Shown piece after piece: positions 35,133 to 45,219 of a stretch of DNA of 64,000 bases. The stretch comes from Zizania palustris. Its lineage: Eukaryota > Streptophyta > Magnoliopsida > Poales > Poaceae. Position 1 is the first letter of the stretch. The number at the start of each line of letters is the position of its first letter. The notes beneath the pieces are model-generated. The model worked only from the letters and a program-made list of their open reading frames with translations, was not told the origin of the DNA and did not search any database. Location of the stretch: contig JAAALK010000082.1 in assembly GCA_019279435.1 (NCBI GenBank), forward strand, positions 13,222,594-13,286,593, given 5' to 3'. Position numbers and translations under genes: made by a program.

Positions 35133-36413
35133 ATGGCAGGGGCGAACAGACGCAGCGGAGGGGGCATCATGCACAGACTATCCGTGGTGCCTCCGAACCG
35201 GACCATGCAGATCGAAGCCGAAGAGTGCGAGCATGCAGAAGCCGAAGTCAGGGAGTCTAAAGCCATAACTATCAGAGTTGGGTCTCAGGAAGTCCCAATC
35301 CCGAAGACTTTGTCACCGAGGTCTGACGGAGGTAAGCCGCACGCTTCGGCTGAGCTCCACGCTGAAGCTTGCTTCGATCGGCCGAATGAGGCTGATCTGT
35401 TCGACGGGGTTCGTAGCGAAGCCCCCTTCGAACACAGGGTGTCCGAGGCCGAAGGGCACAGTTCGGCCAGAATTAACAGGAGTCGAACAATAGCTCCAGG
35501 CACCAAGTCGCAGCCATCTTGGGCTCCTCTAGGCATGTTCAAATCACAGAAGAGACGCCTACAAAGGCTGTGGGCACAGGAAATGCGCGAGAAGGTAGCT
35601 GAGGCTGAGCATGATTCTATCTTCGAAGAGATCCACCCTCAGCCAACCACGAAGAAGGTATGGAGAGAGAAGCCAGTTGAGATAACCAACACGGCTCCTA
35701 GCCCAAGTGATGACGAGGACGACATGCTCGACGATGACTACTCACCCATCTCTGAGGGACCCGCACCCCAGGTGATGGACATCAACATCGTCACGCTTCC
35801 TGCCGAGTTCGCCCTACCACGGGACGAGTCCAAGGTCACCAAATTGAACCTCAGTCCACGCACCGCCATCTTCGAGAAGCCCGAGGACTCGGCTCGCCAT
35901 CTAAAGCCCCTCTATGTCAGGGGTCATATCGATGGGAGGTCGATTTCTTGGATGCTCGTCAACGGCGATGCCACTGTTAACCTAATGCCTTATTCTTTGT
36001 TGAAGAAACTTGGCAGGGACAAAGATGACCTGAAGAAGACTAACTTGATGCTCAACGACTTCAACGGCGAGAGCTCTGAGGCCAAGGGAGTAATCTCTAT
36101 GGAGTTGACGGTGGGAAACAAGACGTTGCTGACAGCATTCTTTGCCGTCGACGAACAAGGTAACTATAGTGTGTTACTCGGACGCGACTGGATCCATGCA
36201 AACTGTTGCATCCCCTCTACCCTACACCAGTGCTTGATACAGTGGGACGGCGATGAGGTGGAGGTCATCCCCGCGGATACTTCGGCCCAAGTAGCTTTGG
36301 CCGATGTGTCGGTTGACGCCGTCCATAACAAAGTAGAGTGTCTATCAGGTAGAGATCTTTCGGATTATGACTTTGTTAGTGTATCAGAGGACGGTTTGTA
36401 CCAGTGTCTGTAA
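35133..36413 (+). pseudogene. F spacer and aspartic protease
   Basis: Open for 426 codons. An acidic DDEDDMLDDDYSP stretch precedes the protease. The active-site loop reads MLVNGDATVNLMPYS: the catalytic Asp seen in G2 (MLVDGG) is Asn here, so the enzyme should be inactive. The tail GNYSVLLGRDWIHANCC is intact. The open start at 35133 is not a natural start; the spacer belongs to the polyprotein. Confidence 0.8.
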
Positions 36414-36613
36414 AGCCGGCTGGAGTAGCACGGCTATTTTTGTATTAGTAGTCATGTCTAGAAAGAATAATCTAGATTGACTAAAGTCTCGAGTGGAGCA
36501 GTATCGGTCTAATAAAGGCGGTATTGCCGAATCCATCGAGGACTTTAGCGAAGTAGAAAAATTATGGCAAGGTTTTGCGTCGGCCGATCCCTTGGAAGAA
36601 GTTGATATAGGTA

Positions 36614-38095
36614 ATGGATGGTAGCATCCCAAGACCAAGTTTTGTAAACCAACATTTACAACCCGATGAAAAGGCTGAAGTAATAAAGTTACTTCGGTCG
36701 TATGATGATTGTTTTGCATGGGAGTATAGCGAAATGCCAGGGCTAAGCCGTGAGCTCGTGGAGCATCGACTGCCCATCGAGCCCGGGTTTAGGCCTTATA
36801 AACAACCTCCCCACCGCTTTAATTCCGCTGTTTATGATCGAGTCAAGGAGGAAGTGGAACGACTACTTAATGCTGAATTTATTAGGCCATGCAGGTACGC
36901 GGAATGGGTTGCTAACATTGTGCCTGTAGAAAAGAAAGGGAGCGGCAAGATACGAGTATGCATTGATTTCAGGGATCTGAACAGAGTATCCGATGCCAAT
37001 AGCTGACATGCTGATCAACGCCGCCTCGAGACATAAGTTACTTAGTTTTCTTGATGGCAATGCTGGTTATAATCAAATCTTTATGGCCGAAGAGGACGTC
37101 TATAAGACTGCCTTTCGATGCCCTAGTTTTGTCGGTTTGTTCGAGTGGGTCGTCATGACTTTTGGTTTGAAAAATGCCAACGCCACGTATCAGCGTGCTA
37201 TGAACTTGATCTTTCATGACTTGTTAGGAGTCATGTTAGAAGTTTACATCGATGATGTCGTGGTCAAATCGGACGCTATGGGAAACCATTTAGCCGATTT
37301 GAAAGTTGCTTTCAATAGGATGCGACAGTATGGGTTGAAAATGAACCCACTCAAGTGTGCTTTTGGTGTGTTGGTGGGTAAGTTCTTAGGTTTCATGATT
37401 CATGAGAGAGGTATAGAAATTGATCCTAAGATACTTGAGAAGATTAGAAACGTTGCAGCGCCAGCATGCAAGAAGGATGTGCAAAAGTTGCTAGGCAAGT
37501 TGAACTATTTGTGTAGCTTTATATCCAACTTGTCCGGCAAGATTGATGCCTTTGTCCCCATACTCCGGCTAAAAAATGAAGCCGAGTTCACTTGGGGGCA
37601 AGCTAGCAAAGTGCTTTTGAGAAGATCAAGGAATGCTTGTCATCACCGCCCGTGGTGAGAGCACCCAAGGCCAGGATTCCGTTTTGGCTATACATCACCG
37701 CTAAAGATGGCGTGATTGGAGCCGTGCTAACCCAGGAGGTGGAGGGGAAGGACTACATCATCACATTCTTGAGCCGCCGCCTGTTGGACGCCGAAACCAG
37801 GTATGCGTTTGTGGAGCGATTATGTTTATCACTTTATTATGTGTGCACCAAGTTACACCATTATCTTCTCCCCGCCACATGTGTCGTTGTTTGCCAAACC
37901 GATGTTATAAAACACATGTTATAGAAGCCGATTATAAGTGGAAGTATCGGAAAATGGGCTTACGCATTGATTGATTACGATTTGGCCTACGAGCCCCTAA
38001 GAGCGATGAAAGGCCAAGTCGTAGCCAACTTTATAGTTGATCATCACATAGATTCTAGCTGGAGTGATGCTATTGCTCTAGTTGAGGTAGTGCCA
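36614..38095 (+). pseudogene. F reverse transcriptase and RNase H
   Basis: Fingers (GFRPYKQPPHRFN, ICIDFRDLN-type) at 36790-36975, then a deletion of about 17 bp against G2 causing a frame change near 36978. The palm has AGYNQIFMAEED and YIDD at 37245-37256. A second frameshift lies near 37610 and a TAG at 37922-37924 in the RNase H. Domains and order are as in G2. Confidence 0.85.
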
Positions 38096-38806
38096 TGGAA
38101 AATCTATTTTGATGGTTCAGCTTGCAAGAATGGACAAGGTATTGGAGTAGTTCTCATATCACCTAATGGTATGCGCTTTGAAACCTCGGCCCGACTAGAG
38201 TTTTCTTCCACTAATAACCAAGCCGAATACGAGGCTTTGTTGCTAGGTCTTGAACTACTAGAGTCTATAGGTGCTAAACATGTTCACACGTATGGTGATT
38301 CATTATTAGTAGTACAACAAGTAGCCAAGAATGCTCAATGTTTTAATGGCTTACTGAATAGCTACTTGGACAAATGCCTAGACATAGTTGCTACTTTTGA
38401 TGATTTCAAAATATCTCACATGTCGAGAGAAGCCAATTCAATCGCCAATGTTTTGGCTCAGCAAGCATCTGGCTACCAGGTCAAGAGGGGGAAATTTTCT
38501 GTATTGGAAAAGCTGATATTTGGTATCATTGCCGAAGCCAGTGATACTGGACAGGTGCACCCTTCGGGTCGAACCCCTCGGGTCACCGAAGGCCACCGCA
38601 CGCCGGAGCCTCTGGATCGGAGTGCTCCGCCCACCAAGGGATCCGGCACGCTAGAGTCCATAGTCCGAAGCCTCTCGGACGGAGAAGGCTCCCCAGGGCC
38701 CGAACCCTCCGAAGGGCTTTGGCCCAGCACACTTCGAACGACCACCTCGGCCAGGCTTCGGCAGGAGCTAGAATGGCTCGGGGGCACCCCGAAGTCAGTA
38801 TTGTAG
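38096..38806 (+). pseudogene. F second (archaeal-type) RNase H and Pro-rich linker
   Basis: WKIYFDGSACKNGQGIGVVL gives the first Asp; TNNQAEYEALLLGLELLES, YGDSLLVVQQV and REANSIANVLAQQ give the remaining motifs, all with acidic residues kept. The domain is in one frame from 37967. From about 38535 the frame encodes a Pro/Ser/Arg linker of about 85 residues to TAG at 38804-38806. Confidence 0.82.
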
Positions 38807-38809
38807 GAG

Positions 38810-40116
38810 TTTCTTCAGAAGGTGAACCAGCGAGGTCCTCTGAAACCTGTAAGGGCGATTGGATATTCCGAATCGTCCAATATTTGAGAGACCCTAGCCG
38901 AAGGGTTGATCGGAAGGTTCGGCGACAAGCGTTCAAATTCGTGTTGGTAGACGACACATTGTATCGCCGAACCATCGACAGAGTGCTATTGAAATGTTTA
39001 TACGATGAGTAGTCCCAGGTGGCTACAGGAGAAGTCCATGAGGGGCTTTGTGGCACTCACCAGTCGGCCCAAAAGATGAGTTGGATGCTCAAAAGAGCGG
39101 GTTTTTATTGGCTGACTATGACTGAAGATTGTTTCAAGTACTACAGAGGGTGTGAGGCATGTCAAAATTTTGGCAACATCCAGTTAGCTCCTGCCTCATT
39201 ACTCAATCCTATTGTCAAGCCATGGCCGTTTCGAGGTTGGGGTTTAGACTTCATCGGCCAGATCTACCCTCCTTCCACAAAGGGGCATCGGTTCGTGTTG
39301 ATGGCGACAGATTACTTCACCAAATGGACCGAGGTCGTACCTCTCAAGAACATGACTCATAATGAGGTACGCAATTTTATTTTAAAGCACATCGTACATA
39401 GATTCGGCATCCCTCAAACTCTTACTACGGATCAGGGTAGTTCATTTGTTTCTAAAGAAGTGAGGGACTTCGCCGAATACTATGGCATTAAGTTGATAAA
39501 CTCTTCACCTCACTATGCTCAGGACAATGGTCAGGCCGAGTCTAGTACTAAAATCGTGATTAAGCTTATTAAGAAGAAAATTGAAGAGTTTTCTAAAAGG
39601 TGGCATGAAGTGCTTTTTGAAGCATTATGGGCTTGTAGGATTGCAAAGCACGGTGCCACCAAGGTCAGTCCATACGAGTTGGTATATGGACAAGAGGTCA
39701 TTCTGCCTGTAGAGGTAGATCTTGGCTCCTTAAGAGTGTTAAAGCAAGACGGCTTATCGGTCAATGAGTATGAGGCTCTTCTGAAAGATAACCTGGAGGA
39801 AGTGACCGATAAGAGACTAAGGGCTTTAGAAGCCCTAGAATTAGATAAGAAGAGAGTAGCCAAAGCCTACAATAAGAAGGTTAAGCCGAAATCATTTCAA
39901 ATAGGAGACTTGGTATGGCAGACGATTTTGCCTTTAGGCCCGAAGAGTCCCAAATTTGGCAAATGGTCACCTAGTTGGGAAGGTCCTTTTAAGGTAGCCG
40001 AAATCGCTCCCGGCAACACATACGTGTTGGAATCCCTGTAGGGAGAGCGGTTTCAAAGAGCTTTTAATGGTAGGTACTTAAAAAGGTATTTCCCAAGTGT
40101 GTGGCAAATGTCATAA
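38810..40116 (+). pseudogene. F integrase
   Basis: N-terminal segment (RRQAFKFVLVDDTLYR) to a TAG at 39010-39012, then open to TAG 40039-40041, with the same frame reaching TAA at 40114-40116. HHCC (VHEGLCGTH, YYRGCEAC) and the DDE core (GLDFIG, TTDQGSSF, NGQAESS) are all intact. It ends KRYFPSVWQMS. Only two stops separate it from an open reading frame. Confidence 0.87.
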
Positions 40117-40200
40117 AGAGTCGGAAAGCCGATATGAATGGTATCGACTTCAGCTTATTGTGCTTTTAGTTCGCTAGTTCACTAAAAGGCAGGGGGCATG

Positions 40201-41386
40201 CGTTGATAGCCAAAAATGGCAGTAATGGCTAAATTATCAAAATATCAATTTTTGGTGATTTGGGCCGAAAGTACACATGTTCAGGGTCTGTCCGAAGCCC
40301 TACAGGGCTGAAGCCCACTAAGCTATGGGCTCCGAAAGCCTCTAGCTAGCCCATGGGCTTTGGCTAGGAAGCCTTCGGAGGCCCACGCTGCCGAAGCTTC
40401 GGAAGCCTTCGGAAGCCCACGCTGCTGAAGTTTCGGCCCGAGGAGCCAACCTCGACGGGCCTGGCTGAAGCCCACGCTACCGAAGCTTTGGCCCGATGAG
40501 CAGGCCTCGACGGGCCTGGGCAAAGCTCACCTCGATAGAGATAGAGTTGTTTGCATCGCCAGCTCAATCTCTATCTCTATCCGGCCAGATTAATAGCAGA
40601 TTATATTGGGAGTACCCATTAATCTACGTAATAGATTGCTATCCCCTTGTTACTTCGCCTGTGAAGTATCCGCTAATCTGCGTAATAGATTGCTACCTTC
40701 GCCACTAGTGCAACACCCAGCAGAATTCGGTCCTGAGGCCGAATTGGTACTTCGCATTGTCTCTGTTGCAGGTTCACACGTTTGGAGCCCCTTCGCCGGA
40801 GGTGTTCGGAGCTGAGAGATCGGTTCCGGAGGTCCCCAGGACACCCTTCGACAAGACCGCAGGCTTTGATAACAGGCTTCGCCAGCATACTTCGTGGCGA
40901 TAGGCTTCACTACAACCATACTCCGCACCAGACGAAGTTGCGCTCGTGCGTGGTCCTCGCGTCACTTTTCTGTAATTCGCTGTATCAGAGATCTCACGCC
41001 AAACCTCGCTGTTCGGAGGTGATCACCGTGTCCAGATCCGTTCGGAGTCTACCTTCGGCCGGGTCAGTCCGAACGCCGAAGCACCCTTCGGCGGAGCACT
41101 TCACACCAGACGACGAAGGTACCCTTCGGCGCACCCTTCGCACCAGACTTCGAACCAGGCGGGCTCTGAATGGTTTGCTGATTTCATTCTGTTTAATCTG
41201 TTTCTTTTGGCTAATTGCATTATTTTGTGTAATCTGGTTGCCTGGCGACTCCACCCCCTTATCACTATTAAGGGTAGTCGGAACACGGCATCGGTGCCAC
41301 GTCACGCTTAGGTCTGTCCCTAAGTATCCGTGCACTTTTGGATCGCCGAACTGACCCAAGTGCGGGGGCACATTTTCGTGTGAACA
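40201..41386 (+). repeat. 3' LTR of F (1,186 bp, promoter deleted)
   Basis: Starts CGTTGATAGC (first base changed) after the PPT and ends GTGTGAACA. A deletion near 40612 removes the segment that holds the TATA box and following about 180 bp in the 5' LTR; an AGT microhomology is at the joint. A 34-bp tandem duplication (GCCTTCGGA-type) lies near 40370-40435. Confidence 0.9.
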
Positions 41387-41784
41387 CATCGGTTGTCAGT
41401 TTTCCGCCGAAACTAATAAAGCATCCACCGTCTTCGCACCGGGTACTCAGATTGGACCGACCCTATCACGTAGCTTCCTCAGCCCAGCAATCGCTCGTCG
41501 CCTGTGTACCTGAGTCAAACCCCGGTCAACAAACTAGTGGATCCTCTGCCGCTCCTAGCCCATGTACTCGGATTGGGCCATCCCGACTCCGTGGCTCCTT
41601 TGCCCTGCTGTCGCTCGCTGCCCGTGTACCTGAGTCACACGCGCCCTAGACACGGGAGGTCTTCATGTCTCCTTTTTGACTTCCGTTGACAATCACTCAT
41701 CACATCTGGAGCATAAGACCCATGCTCTTCAACATGGTTCCTCACGTGTTGAAAGAGAAACAAATGATGATCAAGTAAAAATAC

Positions 41785-44054
41785 CTAGTGAGCAGCGCCA
41801 GCATCGGTAGCTGATGCATCGGGAGCACTAATAGCACCATCTACTGCATTATTCCCAGCAGCATCGGCACATTCAGGCGTGGCCCCAGCAACGGCCACGC
41901 CCATAGCAATGACATCGGCAACAGCCGATGCATCTAGACTAGTGGTGGCGACCCCCGGCTTATCAGTAGACTCCACAACAACTTTGATGGCCTTCGCCGA
42001 TCGAGAATCAGTGGGATCATCCTACATATGATCAAACGCCACATTGAGGGAGTCATAATAAACAGAGGATGGTGGGGGCTGCAAATAAAAAAACAATGTC
42101 TGGCATCAAAGTTACAAAAAGAAGAAATGTTGGTACCAAAGACAAGGACAAACCTGGATGGAATACCTTATTTCGGTCACCGACGAAGTACGAACGGTTA
42201 TGGCCAATGCACTCAACGAAGTGTGTGGCGCCAAAGGAACCTGGTCCGTCTAACTAGCATGAGCCCTAGTAGAGCGATATACAATCGCCGCTGGTGCTTG
42301 ACATTTGCGCGTCGAAACCTTGGAACATATCCCACTTACTCAGGCCATGGGAGTAGGGGCACCGGTTCCCAAATTCGTGTTGGCCGATACTAGTCCATAT
42401 CGTATCAGACGACCGTTGGAACTCACTGATGGCGCATCAATATCAACCTCCTACGAGAAGCAAAGTTAAGAATAGGAGAGTAAGATAATGAAAGCTAATG
42501 AAGGAATTGAAATACCCACCTCGGGAACTACATCATCTTCACCTGGGAAAAGCCGCTACCGATAGAGCATCTAAGGACGGTCAAGGATGTGCTATTTCAA
42601 CTCATCCCACCATCAGCAGAAAGCATTGGAAGATGACTGGCAGGGAGTCCAAGAGGCGAAATTACTAGCAAGGATCCCATCGGTCATATGAAAGAGGCGA
42701 TCCTACTCCATGGTGTTCTTGACCTCCCCATGAGTGTGGATCCGATCAACAAAAAAAAGTGGGGAGGAAGTTGATCGAAGCGCAGCTATCTAGTGAAGAC
42801 CGATAGATGATAGAACTCATAAGAGCCTTTATGAAAAGGGTCATTGGTGAAATTTATGGACAGAATACAAGGGAGGATCGTGGCCATAAAAATGTGAATG
42901 GACTCTTCGTCCTAGAACACCTCGGGAGGATTAGCCGATGAGGGCACTCATGTTTGGAATAGTGCTCGAAGGGATACCAGAGGGTCCAATCAGAAAACCC
43001 AAGGTAAAACCTCTGAAGCAAGTGGCCAAAGAAGCAGGAGAGAAAGGAATAGAAAAACGACATGTTGCTGCCTCACCCAAGGAAGAACAGCGGTGATTGA
43101 CAGGAGTAGCTGATTCTAGAAAATTGGCAGGAAAATGCATGCGAGTAAGAGGAGGTCCTCCTATGACATTGGTCGTCTACACATTAAGGTAGATTTGGAT
43201 AAACCACCAAGGGCCGTTAAGATGACTGATGGGGTCACTAGCCAAGAGTTTGGCCGATGTAAGATGAAGAAGATGATAAGCGGATCCAAGGAGGTATCGT
43301 CCCAGGGGAACCCTCGCACGATCAGCAAGGCGTCCGGCCATAAATTGGAACTATAAAGTTGGGCCCAAGGCTAAGAAAATCTACGTGTTCATGAATATCC
43401 ACCGGGCCAGACTTCTTGTTGTGCTTGGTGATATATCAGCCCCAGCTATCAAGGGACTTGGTACCGAGATGATGGCTTTGTTTGGAACGGAAAAAAGAGG
43501 GGTCGGCCGATGAGTCTATGTCAAGGCATGTTAGGAAAACAATGTCAAGCAAGGAAGGACTCATCCGACCGTGACCAAAGACAAAAGCATTCAAGGCATC
43601 AGACCAAAAATAACAAGCGGTGGCCAGCATCAGGTCATTTTGCTATGGCTTAACAAGGGAAAGAACGATACAATGACCGTGTCATTTTCCTCCCAATCAG
43701 CACAGTAGGAGTCTAATACCCTGATATACCAATCACGCTAGCTAGGGAGAGAAGGCGGAAAGGGTTTAAAACTATATTGCTAGACTAAAGAAAGCATAAA
43801 AGAGAATTTGAAAGAGACTCGATAGGATTCAACATTAATAAAGCCCGTAGGGCCAAGATTACACATAGGACTTAAAAAGAAACAAGACGGATGAGTGCCA
43901 ATGGGGATCAGAACTTGGGTCTGCAGATTCTACAAAAGGGAAAAGAAGCAAAAGAAGAATGGAACAGTAAGTTAAGGCAGCAAACGAACCAAGCAAAACC
44001 GAAGAAAGAGGATGCCAAAGAGTTTACCTCGGGGACTGCGTCGATGGTGTCCAT
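41785..44054 (-). pseudogene. H antisense gene with plant mobile domain (PMD) signature
   Basis: Minus-strand gene in several pieces with stops. The clearest segment (43630-43436) reads YFWSDALNAFVFGHGRMSPS followed by LLDIVFLTCLDID, matching the FW...NAF.FG.G..SPTL.DV..LTGL pattern of the plant mobile (aminotransferase-like, transposase-derived) domain. Splice-like sites are visible: a short first exon MDTIDAVPE (44054-44028) followed by GTAAAC, an acceptor TTTATTTGCAG at about 42079, and a donor GTATTTTTAC at 41784 downward. The Ala/Asp-rich exon 41976-41785 precedes that donor. Introns are inferred. Function unknown. Confidence 0.55.
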
Positions 44055-44197
44055 CGCTGGTGATGCCGAAAGAATGAGACAAGAAAATGAAGGAAACGAT
44101 GAGTAGTGGTGGTCGCAAGGAAATTTGTGGTGAGCTTGGGGGCAAATACAAAAGCAGTGAGTAGAAAGCGTGAAGAGGAAGGGTGGAGCAAACGGGG

Positions 44198-44205
44198 TAC
44201 TTATA
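44198..44205 (-). promoter_or_regulatory. Possible TATA box of the H antisense gene
   Basis: TATAAGTA on the minus strand, about 145 bp upstream of the candidate ATG at 44054, a layout like that of the antisense genes of C, D and A. The stretch 44206-44481 has no other feature I can name; no H 3' LTR is seen. Confidence 0.4.
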
Positions 44206-44481
44206 AAGCAAGGAGTAACTCCTCGGCGGCGGAGTCAAGCCGATTCCGCCGTATTCAGTGGGGTTACCTACAATGTTTAGCAAAAGGTAATCATGAGTAA
44301 TGCTCTCAAAAGTGTCAATATCTATGCAGGCCCAAGATTATAGAAATAGAATATTCGTCTTAAAGAACACCAATACAAAACTATGTGGGATCAAGCCTAG
44401 TCTGATGTCGCCTTGAATAGACATAGATATATCGTACTAGGCAACATCCAACGCAGTCATGAATGGCCAAAGATGAGGAAG

Positions 44482-45013
44482 TGGTAAAATGAGAAAATTA
44501 TGAAGACAGAACCCTAGGCGAAGTAATAAAGGTACTAGAATATGAAGGGTCTCGTTTTTGCAAAAGGCAAAGACAATTCATCAACATCGAAATAGAGGTT
44601 CGTCCCCAAGTTGATGAAGTTTCTGAGCCGAAGGGTCCTTTGGCTCCTAGTTCAAAGGTATCGTCCGAGGGCTCCATCTCTACAGTGGGAAACAGCAAGA
44701 CTGATGGGACGTATGTCTGATCTATCCTCTTCGGATAGATTTTACTATCTTAACCCTATTCGGGGTACCGAATAGTTTCCACTATGTCGGTTGTAATTGA
44801 GGGGTAAAAGGGTCTTTTTCTTAGAGTTTTTGCCTATAAATACCCCCTTCTAACCCTGTAATAGGCATTGAATACTCAGATATTCAATACACAACTTCGA
44901 ACTATTTCGAGCTATTATCCTATTTGGAGGCTTGAGCTAGTTCATTTCACAAACTCATTGTTTGTTAGTTCTTAATCTTAGAGAACCTGTTAGCGTAATC
45001 TTTTACGCCAACA
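44482..45013 (+). repeat. 5' LTR of B (left edge uncertain)
   Basis: The right two thirds align with the A LTR (GGTACCGAATAGTTTCCAC, GCCTATAAATACCCCC with a TATA box near 44833, and the end TACGCCAACA). The PBS GTTGGCGCCGTCCGTGGGGA follows at 45014. The left third has no convincing match to A, C or D. Confidence 0.7.
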
Positions 45014-45219
45014 GTTGGCGCCGTCCGTGGGGAACTTAGTTCTAAAAGCTAGTTCTCCGCCACTGACTGCACTTCAAAGAGCACTTGCGGAGGGAGCTTC
45101 GGAGTCTCAATATTCCACGCACCCTTCGGTAAGGGGCTTCCTAGTGCAGCTCGAAGGCCTTTCCTCGCCTTGCCAAACCAGTCGAAGTCTTCGGTCTTCG
45201 GACCATAACTTCATTAGCC

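Larger units (their letters stand above)
31384..41386 (+). mobile_element. Element F: complete Tat-lineage Ty3/gypsy retrotransposon (10.0 kb)
   Basis: 5' LTR, PBS, gag, protease, RT, RNase H, second RNase H, integrase, PPT and 3' LTR in the normal order, with perfect 5-bp target duplications CATCG (31379-31383 and 41387-41391). It is inserted in solo LTR S2. It is the best full-length reference in the window for the G family. It has no antisense gene: integrase is followed within about 85 bp by the PPT. Confidence 0.92.
29938..41744 (-). repeat. Solo copia-type LTR S2 (about 1.8 kb), split by element F
   Basis: Minus-oriented copy of the S1 family in two pieces, 29938-31383 and 41392-41744. 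Its right end reads TGAGGAACCATG on the minus strand, like the S1 start; its left end matches the S1 end (TAGGACCAAAAGTAGCGACC). Perfect target duplications CGTGT flank the pair (29933-29937 and 41745-41749). TATA box on the minus strand at 31205-31212. No internal region, PBS or PPT, so a solo LTR. It sits in the H antisense gene. Confidence 0.9.
10950..44481 (+). mobile_element. Element H: Tat-like element with gag-protease and an antisense PMD gene, multiply interrupted
   Basis: H consists of a 5' LTR (10950-11312 and 25085-25797), PBS (25805-25822), gag (25843-about 27650), protease (28353-28754) and an antisense gene (29270-29932 and 41785-44054). No reverse transcriptase, RNase H or integrase could be found. 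Without its insertions (G composite, MITE, S2 with F) it is about 7.8 kb. The 5' edge is set by TGTTGATGCC breaking the copia E gag; the predicted target duplication is GATGG (10945-10949). The 3' LTR is not seen before element B begins, so the right edge given is where B takes over, not the true end. No second copy of H is present to test its LTR. Confidence 0.6.

Noticed and set aside
43972..44283. 103-codon minus-strand frame upstream of the H antisense gene
   Set aside because: It spans the presumed TATA box and first splice donor and has no domain; a hydrophobic chance frame.
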